A stretch of DNA of 64,000 bases from Ctenosaura bakeri. Lineage: Eukaryota > Chordata > Lepidosauria > Squamata > Iguanidae. The notes below the pieces were generated by a model that was given only the letters and a program-made list of their open reading frames with translations, was not told the DNA's origin and searched no databases. A program made the position numbers and the translations under genes. The stretch is from assembly GCA_948474755.1 (NCBI GenBank), contig CAOLHI010001280.1:124001-188000 (forward strand), given 5' to 3'. Positions 1-10,843 of the stretch are shown in pieces (position 1 is the stretch's first letter; each line of letters starts with the position of its first letter).

Positions 1-330
1 ATGATAGCCATGTTTAAATATTTGAAGGGATGTCATGTTGAGAAGGGAGAAGGCTTATTCTCTGCCGCTCCAGAGACTAGGACAAAGAGCAATGGATTCA
101 AGCTGCAGGAAAGGAGATTCCATTTGAACCTCAGGAAGAATTTCCCGTCGATCAGAGCTGTCCAGCAGTGGAATATGCTGCCTTGGAGTGTGGTGGAGTC
201 TCCTTCTTTGGAGGTTTTTAAGGAGAGGCTGGGTGGCCATCTGTTGCGAATGCTTTGATGGGTGTTCCAGCATAGCAGGGGGTTGGACTCGATGGCCCCT
301 GGGGTCTCTTCCAACTCTATGATTCTATGA
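1..330 (+). mobile_element. CR1 LINE 3' end, 5' part outside window
   Basis: This is the terminal part of a CR1 non-LTR retrotransposon. The conserved 3' untranslated block 'ggttggactcgatggcccct' is followed by 'ccaactctatgattctatga', the octamer-type tail repeat typical of CR1. Upstream, the sense strand reads through the distal ORF2 tail (for example the motif around RNFPSIRAVQQWNMLP). The copy matches, in the opposite orientation, the blocks at 30270 and 58222 of this window, so three independent CR1 copies share this end. The copy is a remnant and the window begins inside it. The open frame on either strand here is part of the element and is not a host gene. Confidence 0.9.
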
Positions 331-867
331 AGTACCACAACCAAGAAAACTCTGTCTCATGTGCTCACTAACCTAGTCTCTTGAGATAGCAGGACACATT
401 AACAGAGTATCCATTGAGGAGCTCAAATTCCAGTCAGGTTCCTGCAAGAGGAGGAGGTATTTCAGAAAAGGATGGAAAATGAACGCTTATGATTTTGTGA
501 AAACCACTATCTAGAGATACCAAAATATAATATGAACATTAAGAAAATTCTCAAGGATTTTGAAATTGTGGGAGTGACAACTTACATTTTAAACATCTCA
601 TTAAGCTAGCAACAATAACTAAACATAATGTTTTACTACATAACGAAATTCCACATGGAAAATATAAAAATGTAGGAAGCCATCTTCTTGTAGACAAGTT
701 CAATGCATGATGCAAATAAAAGAATAGCCATTATAAATGTGGATACTTTTCTTGTAGAAAATGTATTAGAATAACTAGATAAAGTAGAGATCTTTTAGAA
801 AAGCAATACTTTTATCAAATTTTCTGGGGGGAATCCAGAAAATACTCTAGCACTTATACTCTGATAG
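331..867. other. unannotated AT-rich DNA
   Basis: I see no coding signal, RNA gene or recognisable repeat here. Confidence 0.5.
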
Positions 868-1008
868 AGAGCCAGTGTGGTCTGGTGGTTTGAGCACTGG
901 ACTATGGCTCTGAAGATCCGAGTTCAAATCCCTGCTCAGCCAGAGAAACCCAGTGGGTAACCTTCTGTAAATCGAAAATGACTTCAAGACCCACAACAAC
1001 AACAACAG
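868..1008 (+). mobile_element. Sauria SINE, internally deleted
   Basis: A tRNA-derived SINE. The tRNA-like head 'agccagtgtggtctggtgg' carries a degenerate A box, and 'gagttcaaatcc' fits the Pol III B box. The middle of the element is missing, and it resumes at 'aaatgacttcaagaccca' followed by the (CAA)n tail. The 7-bp sequence ACTCTGA flanks it on both sides (about 859-865 and 1012-1018), consistent with a target-site duplication. Sauria SINEs are known to share their 3' tail with Bov-B LINEs. Confidence 0.85.
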
Positions 1009-2158
1009 CAAACTCTGAGATTATTAGAATACCAAGAAAAAATGTAATAAAATAAAACACCAAAGTTCTTTCTGGAAAAAAAAAAAGTAAAAGCAAAAGC
1101 ACTTTTGTTCCACAATTTGCTAATTAAGCGGGGGGACAGGACATAACGCTAGTCAATTAATCATGAAAGATAAATGTGCCATCCTCTTTAGTAGTGTTCC
1201 TTTACTTTACATGCAATTCATTTTATTTTTCTTCAAAAAAACGTTTCTGAATAGAAGACGTCACTATAATGGTCAGGGTTTCTTCCTTCCAAGACCCGTT
1301 TTCCCTGCCAGTACAATTTATAATAAATTGCTGAAAACTCTCTGTTACATTAATCATAAATGAATGCTCACAATAAGTTTTAACCTGCACAAAATTTAGC
1401 ATTCTGGTCAGGAATAAGCCAGAAGTACAACATATATAAAGATGACAGAGGAACCACATCCCTATCAATACATAAACAACCTGCAGTGCTCTGATTTTTC
1501 TTCACATAGAAGAGGAACTGTGATCTTGTGCAATTTCATCAGTTTAACATTTCTTATACAGGAAGACCATTCATGTGCACAGGCACTAGCTTCAATTGGC
1601 TGCTGGTAGCACTGGAAATTACTGGAAATGACATAGCAGGAATATGAAATATACTAGTGCAAAAGTTAATTGCAACAGATCTCTCACCCCTACTCAAGTT
1701 GACAGAAGCGATTTTTGGAATAGCCAGTTCTGACTAATCAATGGCCATCAACTTTAACATCTATAACTAATATGGCTATATACTTCTGATTACAGCTTAT
1801 AAAGCAGAAATTTCTCTTTCAGGTACACTGATCACCACAATGTCTGTTCAAGAAAGCACTTTCTGAATCAGAAAATTGTTGGGAATGTAATACTTCTAAT
1901 GGTTCCTTAACATATATGCTTTGGAGTTTTTCCACAGCAGAAACATTTTGGGAAGAAGTAATCACACGAGTAAATTTGGTTTTGGAAAGTTCAACAATAT
2001 TCAGGGATACACATTCTTTTGAAATTATGTAACTATTAATTGGAAATTAACAAATGGCCAACAGAAGTTGATTTTTTTTTTTTTGGTTCACCTTTTTCAT
2101 TGCTAAAAGATTGATACTTGTTACTGGAAAGAAAAATTTTCCCCACCTGTGATCCAAT
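1009..2158. other. unannotated DNA
   Basis: AT-rich, with short chance ORFs on both strands (for example 1163-1363). No family, splice structure or repeat is recognisable. Confidence 0.45.
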
Positions 2159-2166
2159 GGATAGAA

Positions 2167-2586
2167 CAGAGCTTTCCAAACTGTGTCACAACACATTAGT
2201 GTGTCAGCTGCAATGTGTAGGTGTGTTGTGCAAATGTAATGGGTGGATGGCCTGCCTCTGCTGCAACCCCAGCAAGGGCGGTGACAGCAGGCCAGGCTTG
2301 GGTGGAGGGGCTGCATTTCCCACTGCGGCTGCCCAGGGCCAAGAAAGACCCCACTGAGGGCAGCAACTGCAGCAGTGGGCCAGGGCCAGGTGGAAGGGCT
2401 GCTCTCCTGCTGCTACCACTGCTTCCCTGGGCTGAGGAAGAGACCAGCAAGGGCGGTGGTGGCAGCGGGCCAGGCTTGGGTGGAGGGGCTGCTTCCACTT
2501 ACTGAATTACTTCTTGAATTACTGTGTCACGAAATGATGCACGTCTAAAAAGTATGTCGCCAACATGAAAAGTTTGGAAAGTTCTG
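2167..2586. mobile_element. hAT-type MITE with GC-rich interior
   Basis: A 420-bp non-autonomous DNA transposon. The ends are cagagctttccaaac and its imperfect inverse gtttggaaagttctg. It is flanked by a perfect 8-bp direct repeat GGATAGAA (2159-2166 and 2587-2594), the signature of the hAT superfamily. The interior (about 2260-2500) is far more GC-rich than the surroundings and repeats a block around 'ggcttgggtggaggggctgc' two to three times. Related copies lie at 30992-31401 and 57695-57990. The open frames of 70-100 codons here on both strands come from the GC-rich repeat and are not genes. Confidence 0.88.
2270..2500. repeat. GC-rich imperfect tandem repeat inside hAT MITE
   Basis: Blocks beginning near 2289, 2372 and 2467 all read approximately gggccagg..tgg..gggctgc, a spacing of about 83-95 bp. 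A related block pair is in the MITE at 30992-31401, while the 57695 copy lacks it and has an AT-rich core instead. This looks like a minisatellite amplified inside one subfamily of the transposon. Confidence 0.6.
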
Positions 2587-2594
2587 GGATAGAA

Positions 2595-3573
2595 GATCTA
2601 ACTATGTTTGCAACATTTGAAAGAAATGATATATAGACAAAATTTACAAACAGATTTATATTTCAACGTTTGGTCAGCTTTTATAGAAACTTACAACTAA
2701 TGTGGCTATTTTTCCTCTTTTTGTATATTTATTTTCCTGCCTTTCCTGCTTTTGTTACACTGGAATTGAAATCTGTTTTGAATGTAAATAAAAGATTAAG
2801 TTTCTTTTTTAAGAAGTTGATAGAAGTGGTTTGAAATTTGATGCAAAGAACTCCTAGGATGACTAGATGGCAAATCAACGTGTCTTGTCAGGATCATCTT
2901 ATGGTTTCACAGCTACCATGATAACTGTGAAGTTGTCCCAATAATTATCAAATGACTTGGTAGTCTTACTGGAGCAGCAGGATGCTGAACTGGGTGGGGA
3001 TGTTGTTGGCCAGACCACTCCTCAGTGCAATTTATATGGTGAGTTCCTCTCTCTACAGGAGTCAGGGATTATTTGTGGAAGGAAAGGGATAGTCATATTA
3101 TTGCCTTCAAGTAAAATCAGTCCACTGCTTCATTTTCAAAAACATTTGTACTTAGCAAGTTATTTTTACAATATTTTTTTACATATTTTTACAATAAATA
3201 TTTTTACAATATTATACAGCTGTTAATGTGTTGTTTATTCTGACAGGCCCCAATAAGTGATCACATTTTAGCTGACTGCTAATACTATTTTCTCATAATC
3301 AATCTTGTGATTTACAGGTAAGGTAACTGTATTATGTTTTTACTCTTTCTTGTATACAAAGCTCCAAGAATAAGCTCTAGCCATTTGGTTGCATTTTATT
3401 TTCTCTGTTTTAATCAACTATCTGCATACTCACCAGCAGAGCAGAATGAATTAATATTACTACTACTGCTACTATTATTTTTGCAATAATATCACACCGA
3501 ACTAAATCATGTAAAACTAGATCAGTAAGAAACTGAATGTTACCTAGTATGTTAAATTAAAGCAGGGGTAGTA
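2595..3573. other. unannotated DNA
   Basis: No recognisable gene. A short AT-rich stretch at about 3165-3220 repeats 'tttttacaatatt'-like units. The 89-codon frame at 2957-3226 runs into that simple sequence and has no recognisable domain. Confidence 0.45.
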
Positions 3574-3703
3574 ATTATGTGCTATGTTTCAGAGGAAGGA
3601 ACTGGCAAAACCACCTCTGAGTATTCCTTACCTAAGAAAATCCTGACAAATTCATGGGATAGCCATAAGTTGACAGGAACTTGAAGGCACACACATACAC
3701 AGG
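3574..3703 (+). mobile_element. 5S-Sauria SINE body, 5S head missing
   Basis: The sequence from 'gctatgtttcagaggaagga' to 'cttgaaggcacacacataca' matches the region just downstream of the 5S-like head in the complete copy at 42341-42577, and the equivalent part of the copy at 14090-14706. The 5S-like portion itself is absent, so this is a truncated copy. Confidence 0.75.
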
Positions 3704-3711
3704 AAATGTAT

Positions 3712-3816
3712 AGTTGTTCAGATGTTATTGAACTGCAGTTCCCAGCACTCCTCACCACTGGAGATGATGACTAGGGTTGATGGGAAATGCAGTTCATTGA
3801 AATCTAGAGAGCTGCA
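3712..3816. mobile_element. short foldback MITE
   Basis: Two arms are inverted copies of each other: 3720-3747 (gatgttattgaactgcagtt..) and 3779-3806, about 80 % complementary, separated by a 30-bp core. The arm core 'actgcagttcccagca' resembles a repeat common in squamate genomes ('actacaactcccat..'). The superfamily is not assigned and I see no clear target duplication. Confidence 0.5.
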
Positions 3817-4083
3817 TAATTTCCATTTCTGAATAAGAGATCATTTTATCTGGCACCTTAACATTTGAATGCTCATGTTAAATATGATATTTTACAACCC
3901 TCTGTCTTCACTGTGAAGCCTTCCCCAGACAGACAAAAAACTAAGATTCCTCTCTATAATCATACATATCTAAATACTATTAAAATGCTTATCATCAAGA
4001 CATGTAGGGAACTAACATATATTGCAGAAGTTTAACAGCTGTGGAATTCATGAAGGTTGGTGAGCCCATCTCATTTATTGTAA

Positions 4084-4119
<36 letters not shown>
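4084..4119. repeat. (TATC)n microsatellite
   Basis: About nine TATC units. It abuts the 3' end of the L2-like LINE below, so it probably grew from the LINE tail. Confidence 0.95.
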
Positions 4120-4366
4120 ACACTTGTATGCCACCCTTCTTCCAGAGTGCGACCCAGGATGGCTTTCAGTCTAGTCTCCTGCAGAAGAGAGTCCCAAAGG
4201 ATAGGCACTGCCACTGAAAAAGCTCTCTCCATATCCTCACCACGTGAGCCTATGATGGTAGTGTGACTGAGAGAAAACCTTTACCTGCAGATCTTAGAAT
4301 TCTGCCATAAAAGGAGATACAGTCTTTCAGACAGTTTGGACCTAAGTTGTAGAGTGTGCTACAGTA

Positions 4367-4849
4367 CAGTCGGCCCTCCACGTTTGCTAGGGTTAGGTGA
4401 GCAGGACCCTTGCAAAAGTAGAAAAATCGTAAATATGTGTGTGCGCACGTGTGTGTGTGAAGGGAACTGAGTCATGGTGGGGATAACGAGCACCCAGCGA
4501 CCAAACCAGGTCAAGGAAAAGAGAAGGAACAGGGGTGGATCAGCATGGTGGTCCTATACTTCCTCTTTCTTGCCCATCTCCTTCTTGGGTATCAGGGGGG
4601 GTCACTGAGAGAAGGTTCATGGCACTGAGAAATTGGAGTATGAGCCATCCTTAGCTGGCCAGGTAGTGGCTGGTGGTGGTGGTGGAGGAGGAGGAGGACA
4701 AGGAGTGGCTCCATGGCCTGACTGGAGCTGCCTAGAGGGAAAGCTTTCCAGAAAAGAAGCACCTGAGGTGGGGATGGGATGGGGTTAGAAGAAATTTGCA
4801 AACAATCAAATCTGTGAAAGTAAAACCTGCAACTATGGAAGGCCAACTA
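4367..4849. mobile_element. Tigger/pogo-like MITE inside the L2-like LINE
   Basis: Terminal inverted repeats CAGTCGGCCCTCCACGTTTG and, at the right end, the inverse of '..gcaactatggaaggccaact'. The element is bounded by TA on both sides (4365-4366 and 4850-4851), the Tc1/mariner-pogo duplication. Removing it with one TA rejoins the L2 sequence 'catttgaactactgtagcac' on the minus strand, which reads as uninterrupted LINE. The interior resembles the copies at 17271-17722 and 45551-45880 (subtype B). Confidence 0.85.
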
Positions 4850-4899
4850 TAGTTCAAATGAGAGGTAATCGAAGCATGTATCACTGTTGCCAGATCTGA

Positions 4900-5693
4900 C
4901 ATCTCAAGGAACAGGTGTAGCTGGCACACAAGTTTTAGCTATGCAAATACATTCCTGGCCACAGCTGAAACCTCAGCTTTCAGGCTCAGAGTTCAGTCCA
5001 GAACACCAAACCTATGAGCCAGCACAGACAGAGTCCTTGTTCTCTGATCTGCCTTCCAACTGATCAGGAGCACCTCTGTCTTGTCTGGATTAATCGTCAA
5101 TTTGTTTGTCCTCAACCAGTCCACTACTGACAGCAGACATTGGTTCAGTACCAAGAAAGCTCACTTGGAATCAGATGGAAAGCAGAGATGGTTGAGTGCC
5201 ATCAGCATCAAACCCCAAAACTCCAGATGACTTATCCCACTAGTTTCATGCAGATTTTAAACAGCATGGAGGACCAAATGGAACCCCGAGGGACCCCACA
5301 AGCAAACAGGGCATGAAACAAGAGTTCCCAAGCACCACCTTCTGAGTTTGCCCTGTCAAGAAAGACCAGAACCCATGGATAGTAGTGCCCTCAAGTCCCA
5401 TTCCAGAGAGTCAGCCCAGAAGAACACCATGGGCAATCACATCCCAAGCTGCTGAGAGATCCAGCAGAACTAACAGGGACACACTCCCCCTTGTCCAGTT
5501 TTCTGCACAGGTCATCCAGCAAAAAGCCTGATTGAAATGGATCTAGATAATCCTTCTCATCCAGAAACCACTGGAACTGTGAGACCACCACCCACTCCAG
5601 AACCTTGCCCAAAAATGGAATGCTAAAAGACTGGCCAAAAATTATTCTGAACAGTGGGATATAGGGAGGCCTTTTATTTAGTAATAGCCTCAC
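4900..5693 (-). pseudogene. L2-like reverse transcriptase remnant
   Basis: The minus-strand frame at 5693-5391 reads KVLEWVVVSQFQWFLDEKDY..DPFQSGF, the start of the RT palm and fingers of an L2-type LINE. Further 3', after frameshifts, 'ggggtccctcggggttc' encodes VPRGS (family motif VPQGS). The catalytic box falls at about 5197-5213 and reads DADGTQ where an active enzyme has ADD: the second catalytic aspartate has become glycine. The enzyme would use RNA to prime DNA synthesis at the nick (target-primed reverse transcription), but this copy cannot be active. Confidence 0.8.
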
Positions 5694-6230
5694 TGCAGCC
5701 TTTTTTTAGGCAGGATGGAAATGTTCCTTGGTACAGTGAAGCATTTACCACTCCCCTTGCCCACTCAGCCAGTCCCCTACTCTAGCTCAGTCAGAAGGGG
5801 CAAGAATTCAACACAGAGTGGTGGCTCTCATCTCTTCAAGGATCTTGTCCACATCCTCAGGCTACACAAATTGAAATGTATACAGTTATTCAGAAAAAGC
5901 AGGTCCCAAGGTTACATCCACTGGATCTGTCTCAACTACAGCATCCAAGTCAGAATGAACCTGAGTGATTTTGTCTGCAAAGTGTCTCATAAATCATGCC
6001 AGCAGGCTGTTGAGTGATCTTTGTTTTCTTTTTGTGGGTGAGAGTGTAAAAGACCACTCAAGACAGCTCCACTGGTTGAAACTGTGCAGATGCCAATGGT
6101 GAAAGAGAATATAATTACTTCACTGCCACCATTACAACAGCATAAATCTTCCAATGAGCTCTAGCTTGTGTTCAGACAGACTTGCTCCGAGTCTTCTGCC
6201 AACATCACTCTAGTCTCTGTCCCACTCTTT

Positions 6231-7095
6231 TCACCATTGCCAACTCCCCAGTAAACCAGAGGGCTTGCTTGGCTCCACTCCATAGGAAGGGACACTCAGG
6301 GCAACTGTGTCCACTGTCCTGACCATTTCCCTATTCCAGAGGGCTTTGACAGTACCACCTGCCAAGGCAACAAGGAGCTCCCCAAGAGCCATTTGGAATC
6401 CATCAGGATCCATAAGCCTCCAGGGGTGAACCATCTTAACTGGCCCCTCACCCCTGCAGAAGTTTCCAGTGAGTCTAACCTACCAAGTAGTGATCAGTCC
6501 ATGACAGTGGAACTACAGAAAGTTCCTCCATACCTAGATTATTGTCATTCTATCCAGAACAGAAAACAAGGTCCAGAATGTGGCCAGCAGCATGGGTAGC
6601 ACCATATATTACTTGGCAGAAACCCATGTTTGTCAGAGTAGACATAAACTCCTGAGGTGCTTCTGACAGCAGTCTCTGCATGGATGTTGAAAGTCTCAAT
6701 ACAATAAAGCAAGGGATCGCCAATACTGTCACTGAGACCAGCTCAGCCAACTCAAGAAGGGAGACTATTGAGCAGTGGGCTGAGAGGTACACCAACGGAA
6801 GCCCAGCAATCCATCTTCAAAAATACACACTGAAAGCAGCAGACTGTGGGTCAGGGCACCTGCTGGGGAAGACGGAATCCCAACAAACCACTGCCACTCC
6901 ACCTCCCAATCCTCCAGGCCTCGCCTGCTGCTGTACAGAGAACCCAGGTGGACAAAGTTGGGGAAGCTCCCCCCCCACACCCTGCTTCATCAAGCCAGGT
7001 TTAGTAATACAAGCCAGGTCAGCATGCTCATCCAGTATCCAGACTTGGGTCAAGAATGTTTTTCCATTCATCGAGCTGGCATTGAGGAGCAGCAC
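6231..7095 (-). pseudogene. L2-like apurinic endonuclease remnant
   Basis: Three minus-strand open pieces, at 7095-6817, 6795-6550 and 6434-6231, correspond to the AP-endonuclease-like domain and the linker towards RT. Recognisable are LACIT followed by a GFSVQQQARPGGLGGGVAV block near the N-terminus and THAAGHILDLVFCSG near the C-terminus. They lie in different frames, so at least two frameshifts separate them. In an intact element this domain nicks the target DNA. Confidence 0.75.
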
Positions 7096-7189
7096 TTTCA
7101 GCCCAGTTATACTTCTATTCTAGACTGTGCAGAGCATGGCAGAAATAAAACTACCAAACTACTATCAAAAATTGCACCCATATAGGATT

Positions 7190-9059
7190 ATGTGACTATG
7201 CTTCCTTTTCTTACATACTATGGAAAGAGATGCTCAATACCTCTTTCTGAAACCCCATCCCCAGAAGGCAGCTTTCAAGTGCTGAAGTGTGCTTCCATGG
7301 CTATTTATGGAGTTTGAATCCAGAAAGGTTATATAGACAGTATTCTCCTGACAACTGGATGCTGTCTGGATTCCTCCTGACCTCACCCCACCACTAAATC
7401 ACTTATGGCAATATGCTTCCACTCTTGGAAACTGCCTTGGAACTACATGGACAGAGCATTATAGTCCAATGTAGGATCCCTTCCATACTGAGCACACCCT
7501 GGTCAACTAAACATGGAAATATGTATTCAGCTGCTGGTACACCATACTTCTCCACCATACTGAGTGAAGCTGATAGGATGTGAAAAAAAAAAAATATCTA
7601 AAGGGCCAGAAGTTCCCAAATCATGTGTTGATCAATATTGTCTGCACTCGGTGTTCAGTACTGAAGTATCTATGGAGGTGTCAAGATCAGCAAGGCCAGT
7701 TAAGACAACCATAGCATTCATCCCATTCCAGAAGAATGAGTCATCCTCAACTATTCAGGGAAAAAAAGAGAATTGTACTTAGAGGACTGAAAACATACAA
7801 ACTGTTGGGATGACTGTTCAGAGGATTGAAGAGACACAAAGTACAAACTGTTTAGGTGGCCTGCAACATCATACCATGGGAGAGGACTTGGATTGCAACC
7901 TCAGCTCTTTACCCCAGCTGATCCTGCTGCTGCTGCAAATGAATGCAGCAAAGCAGTGGACAAGGAAGAGGAGGGGGCGGCAGCCATCAGGAACTGGGTA
8001 ATACAATGACCACTGCCACCTCCCCTTCCCAATGCCATAGCTATTCCTGTGTGCTTATCCATCCCAGACATGATGGCAGCCGTGAGCTGCTGCTTGTGGG
8101 AGATGGTCACCTCCTTCTTTGGAAACCTGCCCACTTTGCCTTCAGAAAATTGGAGGTATTGTCGTCATCACTGCTGCCTGGTTGGGGGTGATAGCTGCAG
8201 AGCACTCCCCACAGCTGCTCACTCATCCTGAGGATGCTGGGTGGCTGGATGCGCTCGCAGAAAGGGAAGACAGGAGAGAGCAGCTCTGTGACTGCCACCA
8301 CACTTTGCCATTCTTACTGTTCACTATCAATTGTTACTTCCTTCCTCACCTCAACTCTTACCTGATGGAGCTCTGAAGTCAGCTCTGTATATCTATTAGT
8401 ATGTAATACATAATACGCTATTTGTGTTGCAGGCAAGTGGGGTTTTGTTTTTGTTTGTTTGTTGGACTCTGGGTAAGTGAAAAGCAAATCAGCATGGAAA
8501 GCAAGTCAGCAGATATGGAGAACCTACTGTACGTATTTCCCTACTCTTAATTCTTCCAAGGTGAAGTGCAAAAAAGCTTGAGATGGAGGGTAAGCAGAGG
8601 GATCAGACTTGACATGGACAATGAATAAAATAAGACACTGAGTGGTTGATTCAGCTACCAGTTTAGTGACAAGTTAAGAATCAACAGAAGTGGGAACTTA
8701 AGTATTCAACAAGTTTCCCAACTCCCACCCTGGCTCCATCATAAACATGCTTCCATTTTCCATACCTAAATTCACTCAACTAAACTTTCCTGCAAAGATG
8801 GCACAAGATATAGGATTCAATAAAATGATATGTGATTGCACCAACTTAACTCTCAGGAAAGTACAGCACAATTAACTTGCTACTTTCAAACAAAAGACTG
8901 AAAATGATTTACTATAATCATAAGCAAATTACATTAAAATTATAACATAATGCATATAGAACACTTTTACTAAATTATTTCTCCTTCTTCGATCTATCAC
9001 TAAGATATAATATTCCAGCTTTGAAGGAAAACAATCTACATTTATTATTATGATCAATG
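7190..9059. other. unannotated DNA
   Basis: It includes a moderately GC-rich block at about 7860-8300 with overlapping open frames on both strands and no recognisable domain. The block may be another degenerate repeat, but I cannot name it. A short (GTTT)n run lies at about 8443-8463. Confidence 0.4.
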
Positions 9060-9068
9060 AGCAACACT

Positions 9069-9264
9069 GCTGTTGTTGTGTACCTTCAAGTCATTTCTAA
9101 TGTATGGCAACCCTAAGACAAACCTATCATGGATTTTTCTGGGAACTGTGAATGTGTGATGCACCCAAAGGTCATCCAGTGAGTTTCCATGGCCAAGCTG
9201 GGAACTGAACTCTGGTCTCTAGGGCTGTAGTCCAATGTTCAAAACGATACCATACTGGCTCTCA
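9069..9264 (-). mobile_element. Sauria SINE
   Basis: Antisense copy. 'ttgttgtgtaccttcaagtc' is the inverted tail, and the tRNA-like head lies near 9215-9262, ending in 'ccatactggctct'. Near-perfect flanking repeats agcaacact (9060-9068) and agcaacatt (9265-9273) support insertion by target-primed reverse transcription. Confidence 0.88.
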
Positions 9265-9273
9265 AGCAACATT

Positions 9274-10454
9274 ATAAACCATTAAGTATCTGACGGTGAA
9301 GTATTTCTAAGATAGCAGTAGCCTCATATAGGAATTTCGGCACTTCAACTTTTTTTCTCTCTACAGTATCCTGGTGGAAAAAATAATAATAGAATTTAGC
9401 TTCTAGAAGGAAGGCCCACTTTGAAATCCTCTTTTAAGTGGAAAATTCCATGAGCTGAATTCAAGCATTAGTCTAAACCAGAGCAGAGCCATGGAATCAA
9501 TCGAATGTACGCAAGTGTTAATTTACCAAATTCCCATTGGTTTCCTCTTGTTGGGAATAATTTCAGCTAATGATTTTCATGTGGAAACATCTGCAATGCC
9601 CATGATTTCAGGAATTCTTTCCAGCACAGTTTGGGCGGGCAGAAAAAAAGGGCAAGGCATATGATCTATTTATTAGATTTATATACTTTGCCTTTCTACC
9701 AAGAAAGCAATAGTCAGAGCTGTAGATTGCAACAGACAGATGCACAAATACCTTTCTTCAAATTCACTCCTTTAAAGTTCCTTCCAAAGAAGCCCTAAAC
9801 TGCAAACCAGACACATATATTTCAGATCAGCGCAATTCCTCAGATGAACTGTGTAAAAAACAACATGTCTTTAGTAAACCCTGAAAATGAGCATTCTATT
9901 ACTATATCCTAGGAAATATGTTTCTAGAGACTTTCGTTTTTTCCTTTTATACTCTTGAAGTATCTTTGTTAAGTGAAGGATTAAAAAAAAAAAACCCAAA
10001 GAGACACTTGGTGCATATTCCTCAATCATATCCTACACCTAATATTCTTTATTTTAGTTATTCTTCAATCATACACTTAGAGTCCCATAGTATCCATATT
10101 TTCAATTGATCTTAATCCCTGATAAGGTGTATAGGATTTCAATCTTAATAGACAGGTTCACACAGTATACTTGAACTCTAGTTATTTGTCACACTTTTTC
10201 TTCCTTGGAGCAAGAAAAAGAGCTTAAACACAAGTTTTTTTTAATACTGATGTGCAAAAACAAGCTTCCTTACCCCTCAAAACAAAAGTACCGGTACCTG
10301 CCTTTGATATTTTAATATGAACCAGGATGTTTCACATCTTGACACTGGGTTATATTATTTCTGTAGGCTCAAGCGGTAATATTCCATAACTCCTGGAGCT
10401 AAAAAAATCCTACTGCTGAAAAAAAAAACTCTCAGGCATTCTCTGCAAGCCATT
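9274..10454. other. unannotated DNA
   Basis: A short patch at about 9660-9705 resembles the 3' tail of an L2-like LINE ('ttatatactttgcctttct'), too little to assign. I see no coding signal. Confidence 0.4.
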
Positions 10455-10841
10455 CTTTGCATCCCTCCGCATTCACTAGGGTTAAGGGCACAGGACCCCC
10501 GTGAAAATGAAAAAAACATGAATAACTTTAGGTCCCCCGAAACCATATTTAACACACAAAAAAGTATGATCACCATATTCAACACACTGTGGATTCCTTT
10601 GAAGCATCAGGGTTCCTTCACAAGGCAGAAGTGGGTGGCTGGTGGGGCTTACTGCCACCTTCACTGCTGCCCCACATCATTTTTAATAGGGACTTACAGG
10701 CCTCATTTGCAGTTTCTCAGTTTCACAAGGCTTGCAATCTCTATTAAAAATGGCAAAAGGGAGGTAGCAGAGGTGACAGCAAATAATCCGTGAATAATCA
10801 AATCTGCAAAAGTGAAACCCGCAAATGTAGAGGGCTGACTG
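10455..10841. mobile_element. Tigger/pogo-like MITE, subtype A
   Basis: The right terminus 'gcaaatgtagagggctgactg' followed by TA is well preserved. The left terminus (about 10455-10480, 'cctccgcattcactagggtt') is degenerate. The interior is clearly homologous to the copy at 14177-14559 (shared 'cacaaggcagaagtgggtgg'). Confidence 0.8.
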
Positions 10842-10843
10842 TA

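Larger units (their letters stand above)
4120..7180 (-). mobile_element. L2-like LINE, long degenerate copy
   Basis: A non-LTR retrotransposon of the L2/CR1 group on the minus strand, about 3.06 kb including a 483-bp Tigger-like insertion (4367-4849). Reading 5' to 3' on the minus strand I find: an endonuclease N-terminus (7095-6817, motif DLACIT.P.L.. and GFSVQQQ); the endonuclease C-terminus (6795-6550, THAAGHILDLVF); the linker (6434-6231); RT (5693 to about 4900); and the 3' region ending near 4120, next to the tetranucleotide repeat. The reading frame is broken by several frameshifts. A related 3' block lies at about 40385-40860 ('atacagtctttcag' shared). Calling it L2 rather than another CR1-group clade rests on motif memory and should be checked against a library. 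Confidence 0.8.

Noticed and set aside
868..940. A tRNA gene
   Set aside because: Only A- and B-box-like blocks remain, with no cloverleaf closing stem; it continues into a Sauria SINE.
2204..2505. Proline/glycine/alanine-rich ORFs on both strands
   Set aside because: They lie in the repeated GC-rich core of the hAT MITE.
4084..4119. CRISPR array
   Set aside because: The regular repeats are tetranucleotide microsatellites without spacers, in vertebrate DNA.
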